In this document: one piece after another, positions 51,861-59,174 of the stretch
How the letters are laid out: each line of letters starts with the position of its first letter
Numbering within the stretch: position 1 is the stretch's first letter
Assembly (NCBI RefSeq): GCF_014205155.1
Contig: NZ_JACHMX010000001.1
Coordinates: forward strand, 5,580,001-5,644,000
Source: Amycolatopsis umgeniensis
GTDB lineage: Bacteria; Actinomycetota; Actinomycetes; Mycobacteriales; Pseudonocardiaceae
Direction: 5' to 3'
Length of the DNA: 64,000 bases
Notes under the pieces: generated by a model
Seen by the model: the letters and a program-made list of their open reading frames with translations, nothing else
Database searches by the model: none
Told to the model about the DNA's origin: nothing
Program-made: the position numbers and the translations under genes

Positions 51861-53122
51861 AACTGGCAGTCGTCGGTGGTGGATCCACTTACACACCCGA
51901 GCTGATCGACGGGATCGCCGGGCGGCGGTCCACTTTGGACGTCGACGAGATCGTGCTGATCGATCCGGACGCCTACCGGGTGGAGGCGGTCGGGGACTTC
52001 AGCAACCGGTTGCTGAGCCACGCCGGGCATCCGGCGCGGGTCCGCACCACCGCCAATCTCGAAGAAGGTGTCGAGGGCGCGTCCGCGGTGCTGATCCAGT
52101 TGCGGGTCGGCGGGCAGCGCGCGCGGCGCGGGGACGAGACGTTCCCGCACGCCTGCGGCTGCGTGGGGCAGGAGACCACGGGCGCGGGTGGCCTCGCGAA
52201 GGCGCTGCGCACCGTGCCGGTGGTGCTCGACATCGCCGACAGGGTCCGGAAAATCGCCGGTGACGACACCTGGATCGTCAACTTCACCAACCCCGTCGGC
52301 ATCGTCACCCGCGCGCTGCTCAACGAGGGCCACCGCGCCGTCGGGCTGTGCAACGTCGCGATCCACCTCCAGCGCACGTTCGCGCATCTGCTCGGCGCCG
52401 GTATCGACGACGTCAAACTCGTCCACACCGGACTGAATCACCTGAGCTGGGAACGGCAAGTGCTCGTCAACGGCGAGGACCGCCTGCCGGAACTCCTGGC
52501 GGAGCACGCGGAATTCCTCGGTGAGCACGTCACCGCGCCGGTCGAGTGGATGCGGCGGATGAACGTCGTGCCGTCGTACTACCTGAAGTACTACTACGGG
52601 CACGACGAGCAGGTCACCAAGCAGCGCACCGAGCGGCCGCGCGCGGACGTCGTCAGCGACGTCGAGGAAGAACTGCTCAAGGTGTACCTCGACCCGGAGG
52701 TGGTGACCAAACCGGAGCAGCTGGAAAAGCGGGGCGGTGCCTACTATTCGGAGGCCGCGGTGCAGCTCGTGCACGCGCTCACGTCCGGCGGGCCCGCGGA
52801 GGAGCACGTCGTCAACGTCCGCAACGAAGGAACTTTCGACTTCCTGCCGGACGACGCCGTCATCGAGGTTCCGTCCCTTGTGGACGGAAAGGGGCCTCGC
52901 CCGATCCCGCAGGCGCCGGTGGAGCAGCGCTTCGCCGGGCTCATCGCGGGGGTGACCTCGTACGAGCACCTCGCGCTGGAGGCGGCGATCAAGGGCGGCC
53001 GGGACCGGGTGGCGGACGCGCTGCTCGCGCATCCGCTGATCGGCCAGTACACCAAGGCCGACCAGCTCGCGGACACGCTGGTGCAGGTCAATCGCCAGTT
53101 CCTGCCGTGGGCCGGGGCATGA
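51857..53122 (+). CDS. Glycoside hydrolase family 4, 6-phospho-beta-glucosidase-like
   Basis: A 421-residue NAD+- and metal-dependent hydrolase. The N-terminus KLAVVGGGSTYTPELIDGI is the NAD-binding Rossmann motif of GH4. The loop FTNPVGIVTRAL, the metal ligands Cys165 (CNVAIH) and His195 (NHLSWE), and YYLKYYYGHDEQV are family marks. GH4 enzymes open glycosides by an oxidation-elimination route and mostly act on 6-phosphorylated sugars. Here an ABC importer delivers unphosphorylated sugar and a kinase gene follows, which suggests phosphorylation by that kinase before cleavage. Substrate and the phospho requirement are inference. Confidence 0.9.
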   Translation: MKLAVVGGGSTYTPELIDGIAGRRSTLDVDEIVLIDPDAYRVEAVGDFSNRLLSHAGHPARVRTTANLEEGVEGASAVLIQLRVGGQRARRGDETFPHACGCVGQETTGAGGLAKALRTVPVVLDIADRVRKIAGDDTWIVNFTNPVGIVTRALLNEGHRAVGLCNVAIHLQRTFAHLLGAGIDDVKLVHTGLNHLSWERQVLVNGEDRLPELLAEHAEFLGEHVTAPVEWMRRMNVVPSYYLKYYYGHDEQVTKQRTERPRADVVSDVEEELLKVYLDPEVVTKPEQLEKRGGAYYSEAAVQLVHALTSGGPAEEHVVNVRNEGTFDFLPDDAVIEVPSLVDGKGPRPIPQAPVEQRFAGLIAGVTSYEHLALEAAIKGGRDRVADALLAHPLIGQYTKADQLADTLVQVNRQFLPWAGA

Positions 53123-54111
53123 CGGCGGGCTCACGAGACGTCGTCGTCGCGATCGACGGCGGCAACAGCAAGACCGACGTCCTGATCGTCTCGCGGGACG
53201 GACGGGTGCTCGGGCAGTCGCGGGGGCCGGGCGCTTCCCCGCAGAACATCGGGGTCGACGGCAGCGTCAGCGCGTTGGAGAAGCTGGTCCTGGAGGCCCT
53301 TCGCGACGCGGGGCTTCCCGAGGAACGGCCGTTCGCGACGCATACGTCGGCCTACCTCGCGGGGCTGGATTTCCCACAGGAGGAGGAGATCCTGCACGCG
53401 GCGCTGGCCGCACGCGGCTGGAGCGACACGCTGATCGTCGGCAACGACACGCTCGCGCTGCTGCGCGCGGGCAGTTCCGACGGGACGGGCGTGGCGGTGG
53501 TGTGCGGCGCCGGGATCAACGGCGCCGGCGTCAGCGCCGACGGCCGTGAGCACCGGTTTCCCGCGCTGGGCAAGATCTCCGGCGACTGGGGCGGCGGCTA
53601 CCGGCTCGGCGAGGAGGCCTTGTGGTGGGCCGTCCGCGCCGAGGACGGCCGGGGTCCTGGCACGGCGCTGCAGACCGCCGTCGCCGCGCACTTCAAGGCG
53701 TCGTCCGTGCTGGAAGTGGTGCGGCGCCTGCACTTCGAGGATCTGCACACCGACGCGATCCACGGGCTGTGCCCGCTGCTGTTCACCGTCGCGGCGGACG
53801 GCGACGAGGTGGCGCAGGACGTGGTCGGCCGGTTCGTCGAGGAGGTCGCGGTGCTGGTCGCGGTCATCCTGCGGCGGCTCGAACTGACCGAGGACACGCC
53901 CGAAGTCATCCTCGGCGGGGGAGTGCTGACCGGCGTCGGCGCGCAGGTGATCGCGGAGATCGAGCGGCGGTGCCTGAAGGTGGCTCCGCGCGCTTCGATC
54001 AGCGTCGTCGACGTCGCGCCCGTGGTCGGCGCGGCGCTGTTCGCCCTGGACACCATCGGCGCTCCTGACACGGCCAAGTCCGCCCTGAAGGCCGCGACCA
54101 AACGGGTCTGA
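53119..54111 (+). CDS. BadF/BadG-type ATPase, N-acetylglucosamine-kinase-like sugar kinase
   Basis: A 330-residue ASKHA-fold kinase: phosphate-1 loop AIDGGNSKTDVLIVSRDG near residue 12, VGNDTLALLRAG near 105, VCGAGINGAG near 128, KISGDWGGGYRLGEEAL near 150-166 and the adenosine loop VILGGGVLTGVG near 265. The glycine-rich GDWGGGYRLG is typical of the GlcNAc-kinase branch. It probably phosphorylates the imported sugar or a hydrolysis product in the cytoplasm. ATGA overlap with the GH4 stop; last gene of the operon, followed after two bases by a perfect 55-bp hairpin. Confidence 0.87.
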   Translation: MTAGSRDVVVAIDGGNSKTDVLIVSRDGRVLGQSRGPGASPQNIGVDGSVSALEKLVLEALRDAGLPEERPFATHTSAYLAGLDFPQEEEILHAALAARGWSDTLIVGNDTLALLRAGSSDGTGVAVVCGAGINGAGVSADGREHRFPALGKISGDWGGGYRLGEEALWWAVRAEDGRGPGTALQTAVAAHFKASSVLEVVRRLHFEDLHTDAIHGLCPLLFTVAADGDEVAQDVVGRFVEEVAVLVAVILRRLELTEDTPEVILGGGVLTGVGAQVIAEIERRCLKVAPRASISVVDVAPVVGAALFALDTIGAPDTAKSALKAATKRV

Positions 54112-54113
54112 AT

Positions 54114-54168
54114 GTCCGTGAAGGCCTCCTTGAGGGACCCAGAGTCCCTCAAGGAGGCCTTCACGGAC
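54114..54168. repeat. 55-bp perfect hairpin, copy 2 (bidirectional terminator candidate)
   Basis: Identical over all 55 bp to 38023-38077, 16 kb away. Arms 54114-54138 and 54144-54168, loop CCAGA. It fills the 64-bp gap between the convergent sugar-kinase and SRPBCC genes. Confidence 0.9.
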
Positions 54169-54175
54169 TAGCGGC

Positions 54176-54685
54176 TCAAGAAGCGGCGGGGACGAGGGGC
54201 TCGTCGGTCTCCAGCAGGGACTTGAGATCCGAGAGGATCCAGGCCCAGCCACCACCGGCGTTCTCGCCAGGTCCGGCGTTGACGTCTTCCTGCGAGCCGT
54301 TGACCAGCGCGGCCGTCGTCGGCGCGTCGGTGACGTCGTGGGTGACGGTCAGCCGGGTGCCCGCGGTCTTGGTCTCTTCGATCTCGTAGGTGAGCTTGGT
54401 GTGCGGCTCCTTGTCGAAGGCCGGGTCCATCCGCAGCTTCCAGGTGATGACCAGCTTGCGCGGCGGGTCCACCTCGAGGACCTCGCCGTCGACGAGGTCG
54501 TTCGTGAACCCGGCGTCGACGTAGTCCTTCGTCGGGTGGGTGGCGTGCTTGCCGCCCGGCCGCAGGTCGTAGTCGACGAGGCCGGTGTAGCCGTATTTCT
54601 GCGACCACTCGGGCTTCGTGATGGCGTCCCAGATCTTCTCCGGGGTGGCCTTGATGTAGACGCGGTAAACCTGGGTGTCGGTCAT
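54176..54685 (-). CDS. SRPBCC/AHSA1 family protein
   Basis: A 169-residue START-like protein from ATG 54685. The N-terminal VYRVYIKATPEKIWDAITKPEWSQKYGYTG and the middle VLEVDPPRKLVITWKLRMDP are typical of AHSA1 (activator of Hsp90 homologue) proteins, which bind hydrophobic ligands. A stop overlap (ATGA) with the upstream ArsR gene makes a two-gene operon that is very common in actinobacteria. The ligand is unknown. Confidence 0.92.
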   Translation of the reverse strand: MTDTQVYRVYIKATPEKIWDAITKPEWSQKYGYTGLVDYDLRPGGKHATHPTKDYVDAGFTNDLVDGEVLEVDPPRKLVITWKLRMDPAFDKEPHTKLTYEIEETKTAGTRLTVTHDVTDAPTTAALVNGSQEDVNAGPGENAGGGWAWILSDLKSLLETDEPLVPAAS

Positions 54686-55008
54686 TGCGGGTCCTCGGTT
54701 TCCAGTTCGGCTTTGAGTCCGAGCAACGCGGTCACGTTGCGCTCGGTGAACTTGTCGATCCACCGGTCGTGGATCTGCCGGATCGGAACCGGGTTGAGGA
54801 AATGCTTCTTCTCCCGGCCCTCCTTGCGCGTGACGACAAGTCCGGCTTCTTCCAGCAGTTTCAAATGCTTCATCACACCGAACCGGCTCATGTCCACTTC
54901 GGACTCGAGCTCGGTCAGCGTGCGGCCGTCACGCGCGAACAGCTGGTCGAGCAGGAACCGGCGGGTCGGATCTGCCAGAGCCTTGAAAACCAGGTCGTCG
55001 TCGGGCAC
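54682..55008 (-). CDS. ArsR family transcriptional regulator
   Basis: A 108-residue winged-helix protein taken from GTG 55008. A longer reading from TTG 55044 is rejected because that TTG is the first half of a consensus -35 box. DLVFKALADPTRRFLLDQLF and MSRFGVMKHLKLLEEAGLVVTRKEGREK are the ArsR recognition elements. No CXC metal site is present, so it is not a classical metal sensor and probably responds to a ligand or simply autoregulates the operon. The operator lies between its -35 and -10 boxes. Confidence 0.9.
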   Translation of the reverse strand: MPDDDLVFKALADPTRRFLLDQLFARDGRTLTELESEVDMSRFGVMKHLKLLEEAGLVVTRKEGREKKHFLNPVPIRQIHDRWIDKFTERNVTALLGLKAELETEDPQ

Positions 55009-55014
55009 GAGGGA

Positions 55015-55044
55015 AGAATAGGTGACCAAAAGGTCACGTGTCAA
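55015..55044 (-). promoter_or_regulatory. Leaderless promoter with embedded ArsR operator
   Basis: On the minus strand TTGACA (55044-55039), 18 bp, then TATTCT (55020-55015), with the GTG start six bases later. GTGACC-TTTT-GGTCAC (55022-55037), a perfect inverted repeat, fills the spacer. A repressor bound there would cover both promoter boxes. Confidence 0.8.
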
Positions 55045-55056
55045 CCGGTGGCTTCG

Positions 55057-56424
55057 CTACAGGAGGGCGCCCAGCGGCAAGATCAGCGCGATCGCGGTCA
55101 CGGAGATGATCGTCTCCATGACCGACCAGCTCTTGAGCGTCTGCCCGACCGAAAGTCCGAAGTACTCCTTGACCAGCCAGAACCCGGCGTCGTTGACGTG
55201 CGAGAAGAACAGCGAACCGGCGCCGATCGCCAGCACCAGCAGCGCGCTGTGCGACGGGTCCATGGTCGCCGCGAGCGGCGCCACGATGCCGGCGGCGGAC
55301 ACGGTCGCGACCGTCGCGGAGCCGGTGGCGAGCCGGATCGCGACCGCGACCAGCCAGCCGAGCAGCAGCGGCGACAGGTTCGCGCCGGTCGCCAGGCCGG
55401 TGATGACGTTGCCGACCCCGGCGTCGACCAGCGTCTGCTTGAAGCCGCCGCCCGCGCCGACGATGAGCAGGATGCCGGCGATAGGCGGGAGCGAATCGGC
55501 AACGGTGGACGCCAGCTTGTCGCGCGTGAAGCCCGCGGACTTGCCGAGGGTGAGCATGCCGAGCAGGACCGCGGCGAGCAGGGCGACCAGCGGGTCACCG
55601 ATGAAGTCGAGCACGCGGCGGACGTGGTTCTCCTTGTCCAGCAGGATGTCCGCGAGCGCCTTGCCCATCATCAGCACGACCGGCAGCAGCACGGTGGACA
55701 GCGTCGCGAGGAAGCCGGGGCGCCGTCCTTCTTCGGACGAAGACTCGGGGACGAGCCGCCCCGGCGCGACGGCGTCCGGGACCATTTTCGCGGCGAGCCT
55801 GCCGAACAGCGGTCCGGCGATGATCACCGTCGGGATCGCGACGAGCAGGCCGAAGGCCAGGGTGAGGCCGATGTTGGCGTTCAGCGCGCCCGCGGCGGCG
55901 AGCGGCCCGGGGTGTGGCGGGACGAGACCGTGCAGCACCGAAAGCCCCGCGAGTGCCGGAATTCCCAGCAGCAGCAACGGTTTCCCGGTGCGCTTGGCGA
56001 CAAGCAGGATCACCGGGATCAGCATGACCAGGCCGATCTCGAAGAACATCGGCAGCCCGATCAGCGCGGCGACCAGCGCCATCGCCCACGGGAGCGTGCG
56101 ATTGCCCGCGCGGCGCAAAATGGTGTCGACGATCTGGTCCGCGCCGCCGGAGTCGGCGAGCAGCTTGCCGAGCATCGCGCCGAGCGCGATCAGCACGCCG
56201 ACCGAGGCGACGGTGGAGCCGACGCCGGAACTGAAGCTCTTGATCAGCTTGTCCACCGGCATGCCCCCGACGAGCCCGAGTACGCCGGAGCCGAGGATGA
56301 GGGCCAGGAACGGATGCTGTTTCGCCTTGGTGATCAGGAGGACGATCACGGCGATGGCGAGCACGGTCGCGCCGATGAGGCGTGTGTCGTGCCCGGTCCA
56401 GGAGGCGGCGAGAGTGGTGGTCAT
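55057..56424 (-). CDS. gntP: Gluconate permease, GntP family
   Basis: A 455-residue membrane protein with about twelve helices. LITKAKQHPFLALILGSGVLGLVGGMP near the start, LVPPHPGPLAAAGALNANIGLTL in the middle and GSATVATVSAAGIVAPLA near 340 are hallmarks of the GntP gluconate:H+ symporters. The ATG overlaps the gntK stop by one base, so uptake and phosphorylation are co-expressed. Both are probably repressed by the divergent GntR regulator. Confidence 0.93.
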   Translation of the reverse strand: MTTTLAASWTGHDTRLIGATVLAIAVIVLLITKAKQHPFLALILGSGVLGLVGGMPVDKLIKSFSSGVGSTVASVGVLIALGAMLGKLLADSGGADQIVDTILRRAGNRTLPWAMALVAALIGLPMFFEIGLVMLIPVILLVAKRTGKPLLLLGIPALAGLSVLHGLVPPHPGPLAAAGALNANIGLTLAFGLLVAIPTVIIAGPLFGRLAAKMVPDAVAPGRLVPESSSEEGRRPGFLATLSTVLLPVVLMMGKALADILLDKENHVRRVLDFIGDPLVALLAAVLLGMLTLGKSAGFTRDKLASTVADSLPPIAGILLIVGAGGGFKQTLVDAGVGNVITGLATGANLSPLLLGWLVAVAIRLATGSATVATVSAAGIVAPLAATMDPSHSALLVLAIGAGSLFFSHVNDAGFWLVKEYFGLSVGQTLKSWSVMETIISVTAIALILPLGALL

Positions 56425-56915
56425 CAGCGGTCCTTGAAGGCGGAGAGGGTGGCGTCGACGATCTCTTCCGGCGTCTTCGCGATGTCCGCGATGAGGCCGA
56501 ACTCGTCCGGCTGCAACGGTTCGAGGTCGGCGAGCTGGGAGTCCAAAAGGGACACCGGCATGAAGTGGCCGGAGCGGGTCTTCATCCGGCTCGCGAGCAG
56601 GTCGCGGTCGCCGTGCAGGTGCAGGAACCAGACATCGCTGCCGCCGCGCAGGATGTCGCGGTAGCGATACTTGAGCGCGGAAGAGGTGACGACGCCGCCC
56701 GAGTCCCGGTGGTGCCGGATCCAGTCGGCGATGGCTTCGAGCCAGGGTTGCCGGTCCTCGTCGTTCAGCGGGTGGCCGGAGCTCATCTTGTCGATGTTCG
56801 CCTGCGGATGGAACGTGTCGGCCTCGGCGTAGTCCACGCCGAGGCGTTCGGCGAGTGCCGTGCCCACGGTCGTCTTGCCCGAGCCGGAAACGCCCATCAC
56901 CACGATGACGGTCAT
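56424..56915 (-). CDS. gntK: Gluconokinase
   Basis: Converts gluconate to 6-phosphogluconate. The 163 residues from ATG 56915 (GGGAGG upstream) begin VIVVMGVSGSGKTTVGTALAERLG with the P-loop GVSGSGKTT. ADTFHPQANIDKMSSGHPLND and SALKYRYRDILRG are typical GntK segments, and RMKTRSGHFMP is the lid. The usual length is 165-175. It shares an operon with gntP. Confidence 0.96.
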   Translation of the reverse strand: MTVIVVMGVSGSGKTTVGTALAERLGVDYAEADTFHPQANIDKMSSGHPLNDEDRQPWLEAIADWIRHHRDSGGVVTSSALKYRYRDILRGGSDVWFLHLHGDRDLLASRMKTRSGHFMPVSLLDSQLADLEPLQPDEFGLIADIAKTPEEIVDATLSAFKDR

Positions 56916-56957
56916 CCGTACCTCCCACGTCGCTGTAGCCCGACGAGTACAGCTCAA

Positions 56958-56989
56958 AAGTACTACTTAAGCAACATCAAGTACTACTT
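56958..56989. promoter_or_regulatory. Twin GntR operators
   Basis: Two copies of the perfect palindrome AAGTA-C-TACTT, at 56958-56968 and 56979-56989. They start 21 bp apart, on the same helix face, and are both followed by AA. They lie in the 102-bp gap between gntK and the gntR-type gene and could control both. Confidence 0.75.
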
Positions 56990-57017
56990 AATCGAATCAG
57001 AACGTTAAGGTCGCCTG

Positions 57018-57713
57018 GTGGGCAATGACAGGCATGCCGAAATGCTCGACGCGCTCGGCTCCGCGATCGCGAACGGGCAGCTGCCACCGGGTTCCGTGCT
57101 GCGCTCCGACGAGCTCCAAGAGCGGTTCGGCGCGTCGCGCACGGTGGCGCGCGAGGTGGTGCGCGTCCTCGAAACGATGTGCCTGACCAGCAGCAAGCGC
57201 CGGGTCGGGATGACCGTGCGCGAGCCGCGTGACTGGAACCATTACGACCCGAGACTGCTCCGCTGGCAACTCGACGGGGCCGAGCGGAAGACCGCGCTGC
57301 GCACGCTGACCGAGTTGCGCTCCGGCGTCGAACCGTGCGCGGCGAGGTTCGCGGCGCTGCGGGCGACGCCGGAAGAAGGCGGCCGGCTCCGGGCCTTGGC
57401 GAAGCGGCTGGAGGAGACAGCGCATCAGCGGGACCTCGTGACTTTCCTGGAGCATGACGTCGCTTTCCACGATCTGCTGCTGACCGCGTCGCGGAATCCG
57501 ATGTTCGCGCAGCTTTCCGCCGTCGTCGCCGAAGTGCTCGCCGGGCGTACCGGGCACGGGCTGATGCCGGAGGAACCACAGCCCGAGGCCGTCGCGCTGC
57601 ACGTCGAGGTCGCGGCCGCCGTCGACGCCGGTGACCCTGACCGGGCCGAACGCGCGATGCGGGACATCGTCATCCAGGCGCGTGACGAGATGGCCGTCCT
57701 TCTGGACGGATGA
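57018..57713 (+). CDS. GntR family regulator with FCD domain (gluconate regulator)
   Basis: A 231-residue FadR-subfamily repressor starting at GTG 57018. The N-terminal winged helix spans residues 8-70 (IANGQLPPGSVLRSDELQERFGASRTVAREVVRVLETM). The all-helical FCD domain follows, with conserved D and H residues that often bind a metal and an organic acid (FLEHDVAFHDLLLTASRNP, ALHVEVAAAVDAGDPDRAERAMRDI). Gluconate or 6-phosphogluconate is the likely effector, judged by the divergent gntK-gntP operon and the two operators between them. Confidence 0.9.
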   Translation: MGNDRHAEMLDALGSAIANGQLPPGSVLRSDELQERFGASRTVAREVVRVLETMCLTSSKRRVGMTVREPRDWNHYDPRLLRWQLDGAERKTALRTLTELRSGVEPCAARFAALRATPEEGGRLRALAKRLEETAHQRDLVTFLEHDVAFHDLLLTASRNPMFAQLSAVVAEVLAGRTGHGLMPEEPQPEAVALHVEVAAAVDAGDPDRAERAMRDIVIQARDEMAVLLDG

Positions 57714-57750
57714 TGTTCGAGTAACCTCTGCAGGTCTTCGAGGGAACTGC

Positions 57751-58707
57751 ATGCGGGGGGCGACGGTGAGCGCGGCGCGCGCGATCGGTTTGGTGTTGGG
57801 GGTGGCCGCGGACGGGGCGATCGGGGATCCCCGGTCACGGCCTCCGGTGACGGCGTTCGCGAGGGCGGCTTCGGCGATGGACGCGAAAGTCCGGTCGAAG
57901 CATCCGGCGGCCGGACTACTGTGGACCGGCGGCCTCGCGGGTTCCGCCGTGCTGGCGGGCTTTCTCGCCGAACGCGCCGGACGGCGCAGCCCTGTCCTGC
58001 AGGCGACCACGACCGCGGTGACCACCTGGGCCGTACTCGGCGCCGCCGGTCTGGCCGCGCACGGTACTTCGCTGGCGCGGGATCTCGAGGAAGGCGACCT
58101 CGGGACCGCGCGCGGCACACTGTCCACACTGGACCCCCGCGTCGCCGACGACCTCGGCGTCATCGGCCTCTCGCGCGCTTCGGTGGAGACGCTCGCCGAG
58201 AACACCGCGGACGTCGTCATCGCGCCGCTGGTGTGGGGAGCGCTGGCCGGTGTGCCCGGCCTGCTCGGCTCGCGCGTGATCAGCCTGCTGCGCGGCCTCG
58301 GCCGGGGGCGTCCCGAACGGTACCGCTGGCTGGTCGCCCGGCTGGATGAAATCGTCCATCTCGTGCCGACGCGGGTCGCGGCCGGGCTGACCGTACTCGC
58401 GGCCCCGGTCGTCGGCGGTTCGGCGGGCGGCGCGTGGCGGGCGTGGCGGCGGGACACGACCGCGCACCCGAGCCCGAACGCGGGCCGCGTCGAAGCCGCG
58501 TTCGCCGGGGCGCTGGAGATCCGGGTCGGCGGGCGGACGGTGTACCCGCACGGCGTCGAAGAACTGCCGGTGCTCGGCATCGGCCGCAACCCGGACGCCG
58601 GTCACGTGACGCGGGCCGTGGAGCTTTCGCGGGTGGTCGGGTGGCTGGGCGCGATCAGCTCGGTGGTGCTGGCGGTCCTGGTCGGTCTGCGGCGGCGAAA
58701 GCGCTGA
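57751..58707 (+). CDS. cobD: Adenosylcobinamide-phosphate synthase CobD/CbiB
   Basis: A 318-residue membrane protein that attaches the aminopropanol arm in cobalamin synthesis. Family segments are GLVLGVAADGAIGDPRSRPPVTAF, SRASVETLAENTADVVIAPLVWGALAGVPGLL near 145-175 and HPSPNAGRVEAAFAGALEIRVGG near 235. Several membrane helices are present. Two starts fit: ATG 57751 (GAGGGA five bases upstream) and GTG 57766 (run of six Gs five bases upstream). No other cobalamin gene or riboswitch is nearby. cobD is also next to SURF1 and ptpA in M. tuberculosis. Confidence 0.92.
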   Translation: MRGATVSAARAIGLVLGVAADGAIGDPRSRPPVTAFARAASAMDAKVRSKHPAAGLLWTGGLAGSAVLAGFLAERAGRRSPVLQATTTAVTTWAVLGAAGLAAHGTSLARDLEEGDLGTARGTLSTLDPRVADDLGVIGLSRASVETLAENTADVVIAPLVWGALAGVPGLLGSRVISLLRGLGRGRPERYRWLVARLDEIVHLVPTRVAAGLTVLAAPVVGGSAGGAWRAWRRDTTAHPSPNAGRVEAAFAGALEIRVGGRTVYPHGVEELPVLGIGRNPDAGHVTRAVELSRVVGWLGAISSVVLAVLVGLRRRKR

Positions 58708-58710
58708 GCC

Positions 58711-58784
58711 GCGGGAGCAAGGGACCTTTGCTATCGCCGGGGGGCTTGACCTGCGGAAAGAGAGCGGGGGACCTTTGCTGTCGC
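58711..58784. repeat. Composite repeat block, inverted copy at 61717-61790
   Basis: Two GGGACCTTTGCTRTCGC arms flank the spacer word TGACCTGCGG. The block matches the reverse complement of 61717-61790 over about 74 bp with few differences, mostly in the spacer (GGGGGGCT against TGGGCCGC). Family as 17190-17245. Confidence 0.8.
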
Positions 58785-58785
58785 G

Positions 58786-58838
58786 TGGGGGTGTGTGGAA
58801 ATAGGGACGTTGAGTGTCCCTATTTCCACACACCCCCA
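58786..58838. repeat. 53-bp palindrome, TGGGGGTGTGTGGAAATAGGGAC stem family (23-nt arms)
   Basis: Arms 58786-58808 and 58816-58838 pair perfectly around a 7-nt loop GTTGAGT. The tip is GGGAC-loop-GTCCC, as in the other members of this class, while the outer stem is unique in the window. Confidence 0.85.
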
Positions 58839-58842
58839 CCCT

Positions 58843-58893
58843 GTGACCGTGTGGATTTTGGGACGTCAGATGTCCCAAAATCCACACGGTCAC
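58843..58893. repeat. 51-bp palindrome GTGACCGTGTGG family, copy 1
   Basis: Arms of 22 nt (58843-58864, 58872-58893), loop GTCAGAT, tip GGGAC/GTCCC. The full 51 bp is the exact reverse complement of 61638-61688, loop included. Confidence 0.9.
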
Positions 58894-58952
58894 CGCGGGG
58901 GAGCGGGGGACCTTTGCTATCGCCGGGGCTCTGACCAGCGGAAAGTTTCTCG

Positions 58953-58987
58953 CCCCAAGTACCTGAAGGGCCTTCAGGTACTTGGGG
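58953..58987. repeat. 35-bp perfect palindrome
   Basis: Arms CCCCAAGTACCTGAAGG (58953-58969) and complement (58971-58987) around one G. The CTGAAGG core is shared with 2926-2942. Confidence 0.8.
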
Positions 58988-59092
58988 AAGTGTGAAGGTC
59001 GAGTTTCCTCGGCTGAGCCGAGGGGAAGAAGTCCTGCACGTGCATTGATGGCGCCGAAGTCAGAGGCCACGCCGGGCCGGGTGAGGGGAACT

Positions 59093-59130
59093 TTGAGGGA
59101 CCCTGAGTCCCTCAAGGAGTCCTTCACGGA
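59093..59130. repeat. Truncated copy of the 55-bp hairpin element
   Basis: Only the apical 9 bp pair (TTGAGGGAC 59093-59101 with 59107-59115, loop CCTGA). The right arm (59107-59130) follows the 55-bp element with one change (GGAGTCC for GGAGGCC), but the outer left arm is lost. It looks like a decaying copy. Confidence 0.75.
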
Positions 59131-59174
59131 TACCGCGGCCCCTGCTTGCCGCAGGTCAGCGCCGTACCTGCCAC

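Larger units (their letters stand above)
58708..59174. other. Convergent intergenic region crowded with repeats
   Basis: The 467 bp between cobD and the PaiB-like gene hold no credible gene. In order: a composite block (58711-58784), palindromes at 58786-58838 and 58843-58893, another GGGGGACCTTTGCTATCGCC arm near 58903-58924 followed by a TGACCAGCGGAAAG tail, a palindrome at 58953-58987, and a partial copy of the 55-bp element at 59093-59130. It is the densest repeat cluster of the window. Confidence 0.8.

Noticed and set aside
54682..55044. Longer ArsR reading frame from TTG 55044
   Set aside because: That TTG is the start of a consensus TTGACA -35 box, and the frame would include the operator. 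GTG 55008 is preferred.
57714..57765. Cobalamin riboswitch in front of cobD
   Set aside because: Only about 40-50 bp separate the genes, too short for the aptamer, and no B12-box-like sequence is visible.
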